Shown: positions 59,086-64,000 of the stretch, one piece after another
How positions within the stretch are numbered: the stretch's first letter is position 1
How the letters are laid out: each line of letters opens with the position of its first letter
Program-made: the position numbers and the translations under genes
Assembly (NCBI GenBank): GCA_963706315.1
Contig: CAVPMA010000014.1
Span: forward strand, 248,001-312,000
Direction: 5' to 3'
Origin: CALMEC01 sp963706315
GTDB taxonomy: Bacteria; Actinomycetota; Thermoleophilia; Miltoncostaeales; Miltoncostaeaceae
Length of the DNA: 64,000 nucleotides
The notes under the pieces: model-generated
The model's database searches: none
What the model saw: only the letters and a program-made list of their open reading frames with translations
What the model was told of the DNA's origin: nothing

Positions 59086-59870
59086 CGCTTCCTCCCTGAG
59101 TTCGCGGTGTTGCACCGCCGCTTTCTGTCACACGGCGTCTGGCCCTCAGAGGTTCCAGGACCGTGGACGTGACGCCGAGCGTTGGGTCCGAGGAGACGAT
59201 CATCTGGGGGATGACCCTCTGTGTCAACCTCGCCTGAGCCCCCGCTCGAGGCGGTAACTACTTCTCGCGGGAGGCTGCCGCTGGCATCCCCGCAGCACTG
59301 CAGTTACCGCGCCTCTCGATGCCAAAGCTCCGGGGAGGCCACGTCGCGGGGCTCGACGGAGCCTGGCCCCGCTGACGACAGGGCGATCACCTGCTGGCAG
59401 CTTCGCGCCATGTGCGCGCGGTGCGCTCTGCTCGCGACGTCTGGTGCCAGCGGAGCTCGCTTGGGTCTCGAGATGTTCTACGGGCGGTGGTGACCCCGAG
59501 CCGTGCGCGAGTCGCTTGCTGTGAACGCCAACGTTCAGTCTCTGGTGCTCGCCGACCTCATGGCGGGGCGCGGGATGCAAGACGACCGGGAACAAGGCCG
59601 CGTTGAAGACGTTCTGCGCGACGCCGGCTTGGAGTTGGGTGGAACTTGCTCGCTGGGGTGCTCGTCTTCCTGTAATTCCTTCTGCGGTGACGGCTGGACC
59701 GGGCGCAGGACAAGCCCGCCGATCACGGCCGCAGGCGCGGATCCCAGAACGCGCGGCGCTCTCGGAGGTCGCTCGACATCCGACCCCTTCGGTACTGCGC
59801 GAACGCGCTCCGTAGTGCCCGCCGCCCGCCCCAATCCGGGGCGGATTGGGGCGAGCCGAGGGGCGTCAGC
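59086..59870. other. Long stretch without a supported gene
   Basis: Several open frames exist but none has protein-like composition along its length. A plus-strand frame from 59503 (MRESLAVNANVQSLVLADLM, RVEDVLRDAGLELGGTC) is the best candidate, about 45 good residues, without a ribosome site. A perfect 12-bp hairpin lies at the right end. Confidence 0.35.
59827..59853. terminator. Hairpin after the 60-kb RTX gene
   Basis: CGCCCCAATCCG-GGG-CGGATTGGGGCG is a perfect 12-bp stem with a 3-base loop, 18 bases past the RTX gene stop on the minus strand. No U tract. Confidence 0.6.
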
Positions 59871-60677
59871 TCAGACGCACGCTCGCGTGACTGTCACGTT
59901 GACGAACGGGACGCCGGTGGCGGTCTCGAACACCCAGGCGTAGGTGCCGTTGGGAACGCCGCCGGCTTTCGTGCGGGTGGCCCGCAGGAGCTTGCCCGAC
60001 AGGGACGGATCGAGCACGTTATTTGCTGTGAGATTGCCGTCCGGCCGGGTGTACCGGGAGAGGTACGGCACCGGGGCGGACAGCGGTCCGAGCCGCCAGT
60101 AGAAGCCGATGATCGGGTCGGTGAGCGCGCAGGCGGCGAGTGTTCCGCCGTTCGGCACGAGCCCCGCCGGCGGGGCGCTCGGAAACGGCGGGTTCGTCGT
60201 GGATGCCGAGAAGAACCCGAGGAACTCGGCCGTCGGGACCGGGGCCGGTGGGCGGCGGACGGTCTCGCAGTCCGAAGGAACGGAGTCGAGCAGATCGGCG
60301 ATGACGATGTCCACGCCGCCGCCACAGCCCACGAAGTCACGGATGCCGTCGCGCACCGCGATCGTGTCGCGACCCGCACCACCCAGGATGTGATCGACTC
60401 CCGCCCCGCCGTCCAGCGTGTCGTTGCCGGCGCCGCCGTTGAGATTGTCGTTCCCCGGGCCTCCCTTGAGGATGTCGGCGCCCTTACCGCCGTCGAGGCG
60501 GTCGGGGCCGGCGAGACCTCGCAGCGTGTCGTTGCCACCCACGCCGAGGAGCACATCGGCCCTTGCCGTACCCACCAGCGTGTTGTTGCCGCTCGTGCCG
60601 ACCTTCACCGCTGCCACCGCAGGCATCGCTGCGAGGAGCCCCACCGCCGCGGCCGCCAGCGCTCTCTTCCAAGGCAC
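59871..60677 (-). CDS. Secreted RTX (calcium-binding repeat) protein, second
   Basis: A 268-residue exported protein. The GTG at 60677 follows AAAGGGGG and opens VPWKRALAAAAVGLLAAMPA, a signal peptide ending VAA. Seven RTX nonapeptides follow (GVGGNDTLRGLAGPDRLDGG, GGPGNDNLNGGAGNDTLDGG, LGGAGRDTIAVRDGIRD), then CGGGVDIVIADLLDSVPSDC with two Cys, like the protein at 31-32.4 kb. The last 105 residues are a separate beta domain (LTDPIIGFYWRLGPLSAPVP, NGTYAWVFETATGVPFVNVT). A perfect palindrome lies 59 bp upstream. Role unknown; probably calcium-dependent surface protein. Confidence 0.87.
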   Translation of the reverse strand: MPWKRALAAAAVGLLAAMPAVAAVKVGTSGNNTLVGTARADVLLGVGGNDTLRGLAGPDRLDGGKGADILKGGPGNDNLNGGAGNDTLDGGAGVDHILGGAGRDTIAVRDGIRDFVGCGGGVDIVIADLLDSVPSDCETVRRPPAPVPTAEFLGFFSASTTNPPFPSAPPAGLVPNGGTLAACALTDPIIGFYWRLGPLSAPVPYLSRYTRPDGNLTANNVLDPSLSGKLLRATRTKAGGVPNGTYAWVFETATGVPFVNVTVTRACV

Positions 60678-60735
60678 GTTGCCCCCTTTCAGCCTGAGTG
60701 AATTCGTGTCATTCCGAGGGGCCGCAACCATCCCA

Positions 60736-60754
60736 TGACATCTAATAGATGTCA
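60736..60754. promoter_or_regulatory. Perfect palindrome upstream of the second RTX gene
   Basis: TGACATCTA-A-TAGATGTCA: 9-bp arms with a single central base. It lies in a short A+T-rich island, and on the minus strand it overlaps a TTGACA (-35-like) sequence facing the RTX gene. A dimeric repressor or activator site is likely; the regulator is unknown. Confidence 0.6.
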
Positions 60755-60968
60755 ATAATTCATGAAAAACAACATATTTAGTGCCTGAATGATGTGAGAT
60801 GGCCGTGCCTGGATCCGGACGAGAGAGGCTGGGCGCTGACTCCGGCCGCGAGGCGCCTCACCGGCCTGACGCAGGACGAAGCGAAGCCGGACCCTGGAGG
60901 CGATGCCCACCGCCCGGCTGGAGCACCACGCCCGGCGACCTCGGCCGACCGATCGATACGCTGGACGC

Positions 60969-61736
60969 ATGGGCTGGGACCCGGCGACGTATGAGAAGTT
61001 CGCGGGGGAGCGTCGCGCGCCGTTCGCCGACCTCGTTGCGCTGATCGAGCCGCGCGTCGACGCGCGCGTGTGCGATCTCGGCTGCGGCACCGGCGAGCTC
61101 ACCGCCGAACTGGCCGCGCTCTTTCCCGGCAGCGACGTCGTGGGCATCGAAAGCTCCGAAGAGATGCTGGCGAAGGCGGCGCCGTTCGCCCGCCCCGGGC
61201 TGCGCTTCGAGCACGGCGCCATCGAGGACGCGGTGGCGCGCACGGGCGCGTTCGACATCGTCTTCTCGCACGCCGCGATCCACTGGGTCGACGACCACGA
61301 GGCGCTGGTGCCGCGACTGGCCGGCATGCTGCGCCGGGGTGGGCGCCTGGCGGTGCAGCTGCCGTCGAACCACGAGCACCCGTCGCATCGTGGCTCGCGT
61401 GAGCTGGCCGCCGAGGAGCCCTTCGCATCCGCGCTCGGTGACTGGCAGCGGAGCGTGCCGGTCTTGCCGGTCGAGCGTTACGCGCAGCTGCTTTTCGACG
61501 CCGGCCTCACCGACATCGTGGCGTTCGAGATGGTCTACCCGCACGTGCTGCGGTCGTCCGACGACATGGTGGTATGGCAGCGTGGGACCTCGCTCGTGCC
61601 CTACCGCGAGCGCTTGTCGCCCGAGCTCTACGCCCAGCTCGAGGAGCGCCTGCGCGAGCGGTTGCGTGCCCAGTTCCCCGTGCGCCCGGTGTTCTTCGGC
61701 TTCAAGCGAATCCTGTTCGCGGGCACCAAGCCGTAA
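60969..61736 (+). CDS. Methyltransferase, trans-aconitate methyltransferase-like
   Basis: A 255-residue class I methyltransferase. It starts MGWDPATYEKFAGERRAPFA, the signature of the trans-aconitate 2-methyltransferase family (WxPxxYxxFxxxRxxPxxDL), with motif I VCDLGCGTGELTAELAALFP, VVGIESSEEMLAKAAPF, FSHAAIHWVDDHEALVPRLA and the C-terminal GTSLVPYRERLSPELYAQLE. Tam methylates trans-aconitate; whether this one does cannot be shown. ATG at 60969 is preferred to 60903. Divergent from the RTX gene. Confidence 0.85.
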   Translation: MGWDPATYEKFAGERRAPFADLVALIEPRVDARVCDLGCGTGELTAELAALFPGSDVVGIESSEEMLAKAAPFARPGLRFEHGAIEDAVARTGAFDIVFSHAAIHWVDDHEALVPRLAGMLRRGGRLAVQLPSNHEHPSHRGSRELAAEEPFASALGDWQRSVPVLPVERYAQLLFDAGLTDIVAFEMVYPHVLRSSDDMVVWQRGTSLVPYRERLSPELYAQLEERLRERLRAQFPVRPVFFGFKRILFAGTKP

Positions 61737-62157
61737 AGTCGCTGAGGGACCGCGACGCGGCGTTGACGGCTTGCCACGTTGGGTCGAACGCCAAGACGGC
61801 GTGGGCATCGAAGGACCCTGCCAGGCGCATTTCGTCGTCAGGGCGGCCGCCTTCGCCCGCCCGTGCCGGGGCTTCGCGGCCGCCCCGTTCGCGGCCACCC
61901 ACGCCACCCGGGCCTCGGCGGCGGTGGGGTCGAAGTCGGCCTTGGTGCGGCGGAAAAGCCCCTGCAGGTCCTCCCGCAGCTGGCGCGCATGGGGTGTGGT
62001 GGTCGCCGTCCTGCAAGTCGTTACACCGCGGGATCCCAAGGGCGGGGCATACACTCAGCCCACGACGATGCCGTTCGTGCGCCCGAGTGCGAGCAGCGGC
62101 CGGCAGGCACGAACCACGGCGGGATGATCCGGTGCTCGCGCGCCGATGGAGGCCGAC
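61737..62157. other. Gene-poor stretch
   Basis: A minus-strand frame reads RQLREDLQGLFRRTKADFDP then AAEARVAWVAANGAAAKPRH (about 62000-61870), a possible piece of a small protein, without start and followed by low-quality sequence. Nothing else is seen. Confidence 0.3.
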
Positions 62158-62562
62158 ATGACCAGTGGGCAAGGCGAGATCCGCTATGACACCCTCGACT
62201 ACGATGCGACACTCGCTCGGCTCGACGATCTCGTGGGCCGCGAGGTGCTCGTGGAGGTGCGGGTCGGCGACCTCCACGGCCCGTTTCGCCTTGCGGCGAA
62301 GGGTGTCCTCCTCGGTCCTCCCCCGGGGCAACCCGAGCTCACCGGGCGACGCCCCGATGGCGATGACCTCGAGGCGTTCATGCTGGACACCGGCAGTTTC
62401 TTTGCGGTCAGGGAAAAGGACTTCGCTCGTGCCGAATGGCATGCCGGGAGCGACGAGAACCAGTTTTCCGCACAACCCAGGTTGAACATCGTGTTCACCG
62501 ATTCCGTACTACACGTCGCGATACTTGGGTGGCGCGACGCCGCAATCGGACAGCAGGCGTAA
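62158..62562 (+). CDS. Hypothetical protein, 134 residues
   Basis: MTSGQGEIRYDTLDYDATLA, DDLVGREVLVEVRVGDLHGP, RLAAKGVLLGPPPGQPELTG, then FMLDTGSFFAVREKDFARAE and PRLNIVFTDSVLHVAILGWR. Strand-rich and acidic, soluble, without signal. Family not recognised; the GDLHGPFRLAAKGVL stretch could be a small beta-barrel. An upstream Met at 62146 is possible. Convergent with the STAS gene. Confidence 0.6.
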   Translation: MTSGQGEIRYDTLDYDATLARLDDLVGREVLVEVRVGDLHGPFRLAAKGVLLGPPPGQPELTGRRPDGDDLEAFMLDTGSFFAVREKDFARAEWHAGSDENQFSAQPRLNIVFTDSVLHVAILGWRDAAIGQQA

Positions 62563-62586
62563 AGGTTCGGCCGGTCTTCGTGCCGG

Positions 62587-62979
62587 CTACTTCTCGCGAA
62601 CGACCCTCAGGTCGAACGCGTCGGTGAGGCGGGCGATCACCAGGAGCTCGGCGAGCTGCGGCGTGCAGATGAGGGTCAGGCGCGAGCCGCCCCGGCGGGC
62701 CCGGTTCGCGAACGACATGAGCGTCCCGAGTCCGGCGGAGTCGACGAGGGTCACCGCCGAGACGTCGAGGACCACCCCGCCACCGGCTGGGTCGTGCCGG
62801 GACAAACGCTGGCGAAGCTCGGACGCCGTGTAGATGTCGAGGTTACCCACCGCTCTGACGGTGATGACGTCGCGCTCGTCCACGCTCGCCTGCACCGTCA
62901 GTCCGCGAGGCCGGCCGGCGCGGGTGCGGGCCGTTCGCGAGGGGGCGTCCGCCGGGGCGTCCATCAGCGCTGTTGCCAC
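62587..62979 (-). CDS. STAS-domain anti-sigma factor antagonist-like protein
   Basis: A 130-residue protein. GTG at 62979 has GAAGGAG five bases upstream. After a 35-residue Ala/Arg lead the STAS domain follows: VITVRAVGNLDIYTASELRQ, GGVVLDVSAVTLVDSAGLGT and LMSFANRARRGGSRLTLICT. The DSAGLGT motif holds the phosphorylatable Ser. Such proteins release SigB/F-type sigma factors from anti-sigma kinases. The SigB/F-type factor of this window lies 11 kb away and no kinase is present, so a link is only possible. Confidence 0.87.
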   Translation of the reverse strand: MATALMDAPADAPSRTARTRAGRPRGLTVQASVDERDVITVRAVGNLDIYTASELRQRLSRHDPAGGGVVLDVSAVTLVDSAGLGTLMSFANRARRGGSRLTLICTPQLAELLVIARLTDAFDLRVVREK

Positions 62980-63125
62980 CGTAACTCCTTCGGGTGCGGG
63001 GCCGTCGTGGCCCATTGTCGATGAAGCTTCTCTACCTGCGCAGCGCATCCCGTTACAAGGCGATGGCGATTCGGTGTCAGTTAAGCGACGTCGTGAGTGG
63101 GATCGTGGCCATTAGCATTCATGCC

Positions 63126-63587
63126 GTGCGCGCCACCCGCATCAACCACGTGAGCGTCAGCGCCCGCGACCTGGCCGAATCCGTGCGGTTTTACGCCGAG
63201 GTGCTCGGCATGGAGCCGGTCGCCACGCCGGACTTCGGGTTTCCCGTCCAGTGGATGCGCCTCGGCGACGTGCAGCTTCACCTCTTCGAGCATCTCCAGC
63301 GCGACGCGCCGGTGTCGCATCACTTCGCGATCGAGGTCGACGACTTCCCCGCGGTGCTCCGCTACGTACGGGAGCACGGCATCGAGGACCGCACGACCTT
63401 CGGTCACTGGCTCTACCGGCTCCCCGACGGCGCTGCGCAGCTCTACCTGCGGGACCCCGGCGGCAACCTGGTGGAGGTCGACGCGCCTGACGCCGACGCG
63501 ATCGATCCCGAGCTCACCGCCGAGATCCGCCCGCTGCCGCGCCCTCAGACGGGCGACGCGGCCAGGGCGTCGCTGTGGGTGCGCTGA
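63126..63587 (+). CDS. VOC-family (glyoxalase/bleomycin-resistance fold) protein
   Basis: A 153-residue protein; GTG at 63126 gives VRATRINHVSVSARDLAESV. Landmarks: RFYAEVLGMEPVATPDFGFP, VQLHLFEHLQ, SHHFAIEVDDFPAVLRYVRE and LYLRDPGGNLVEVD, with metal-ligand His in INHVSV and HHFAIEV and Glu in NLVEVD. VOC proteins catalyse isomerisations, dioxygenations or bind drugs; the reaction here is open. Convergent with the PPOX gene, 10 bp apart. Confidence 0.85.
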   Translation: MRATRINHVSVSARDLAESVRFYAEVLGMEPVATPDFGFPVQWMRLGDVQLHLFEHLQRDAPVSHHFAIEVDDFPAVLRYVREHGIEDRTTFGHWLYRLPDGAAQLYLRDPGGNLVEVDAPDADAIDPELTAEIRPLPRPQTGDAARASLWVR

Positions 63588-63596
63588 AACTGAGGG

Positions 63597-64000
63597 TTAC
63601 GACCTGCCGAACGTCACGACCTGCGTCGGCGAGATCAGGAAGAGCACCCGAACCTCGCCTTCGGCCCTGAACGGGTACGGCGACTGATTGATGTGGGTGG
63701 CGAGAGGGCGTCGATGGACTCGGTCGCGAGGTGGCCATCCGGGCCGCCCTCCTCGATGGGCTTGTCGACCTTCCCGTAGATCGTCAGCCAGTGGTACGGG
63801 TTCTCCGGGTCGGTGATCTGGATTGTCACGCGGCCGTCGCGCCGCATGTGACGATCCTTCGCACGGCTCTTGCACCTGTTGATCTCCATGTGCTCGCCGT
63901 CGGGCGACGCCCGGAACCACCTGGGCGTGAGCTGCACGCGGCCGTCGGCGTCGGTCAGGCCGAGCGTCATGTAGATGGGCGTGTCGATCATGGCCCGAAA
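63597..64000 (-). pseudogene. PPOX-class (F420/FMN-binding split-barrel) protein, 5' end outside window, one frameshift
   Basis: The visible part starts MIDTPIYMTLGLTDADGRVQ with LTPRWFRASPDGEHMEINRC, KSRAKDRHMRRDGRVTIQIT and DPENPYHWLTIYGKVDKPIE, a pyridoxamine-5-phosphate-oxidase-like split barrel of the type using F420 or FMN. After DGHLATESIDAL (about 63710) a two-base shift occurs, and ATHINQSPYPFRAEGEVRVL, FLISPTQVVTFGRS continue in the next frame to 63597. The family usually has a few residues before the first strand, so the real start is probably to the right of the window. Confidence 0.7.

Noticed and set aside
59503..59640. Possible small gene MRESLAVNANVQSLVLADLM
   Set aside because: No ribosome site, and composition deteriorates after about 45 residues; left as part of the gene-poor region.
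60785..60900. Frames reading PASLVRIQARPSHII, a peptide pattern often seen over tRNA genes
   Set aside because: No T loop of the TTCRANY type and no cloverleaf pairing could be found on either strand.

Overview
The window is GC-rich throughout (by eye well above 65%), uses GTG and TTG starts freely, and overlaps start and stop codons (ATGA, TGATG, TAGTG). This points to an actinobacterium. Several families fit the class Thermoleophilia (Solirubrobacterales or Gaiellales relatives): two RTX-repeat secreted proteins ending in a CGGGVD module, a lysyl-oxidase-like secreted protein, a GH15 trehalase/glucoamylase, F420/flavin oxidoreductases and a Trp-rich, Ala/Pro-rich anchored protein. The class assignment is inference.

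Layout. 1-10 kb: end of atpC, a zinc alcohol dehydrogenase, a large LuxR-type regulator, the efeO-efeB iron/haem pair, and divergently the DNA alkylation repair pair ada-alkA/ogt plus a luciferase-like oxidoreductase. 10-23 kb: an ArsR-AHSA1 fusion regulator, a nucleotidyltransferase toxin-like pair with a palindromic operator, lysyl oxidase, cytochrome P460, pgl, a mutarotase, GH15, a RibD-like reductase and a methyltransferase, interrupted by four genes with large internal deletions. 23-31 kb: a carbon-storage block (gap, a PPDK-like protein, glgA, glgC). 31-37 kb: an RTX protein, tRNA-Met, small ORFs and decayed genes.

37-51 kb is the most unusual part. A unit of about 4 kb (LuxR-type regulator, AlkZ-like protein, secreted Ig/FN3 protein, small membrane protein, end of a repeat gene) is present twice in tandem. 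Upstream in the transcription direction are the full repeat gene (eight repeats of about 80 residues with a PSNxN-VRI-SPG-VTQTN core), a second secreted protein carrying one copy of the same core plus two Trp-rich WxWNWxW motifs, a divergent SigB/F-type sigma factor and a HicB-like protein with a C-terminal membrane helix. This looks like an undescribed cell-surface module.

51-64 kb: mainly small genes, an intact two-ORF IS element with a 4-bp target duplication, a dispersed intergenic repeat, an SDR enzyme, a DUF6636 lipoprotein, two tiny adjacent membrane proteins with opposite charges, a second RTX protein with a perfect palindrome upstream, a methyltransferase, a STAS protein, a VOC protein and a truncated PPOX protein.

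Many reading frames are broken by 1-2 base shifts or internal deletions. Whether this is gene decay or a property of the assembly cannot be decided from sequence alone; it affects several calls below.
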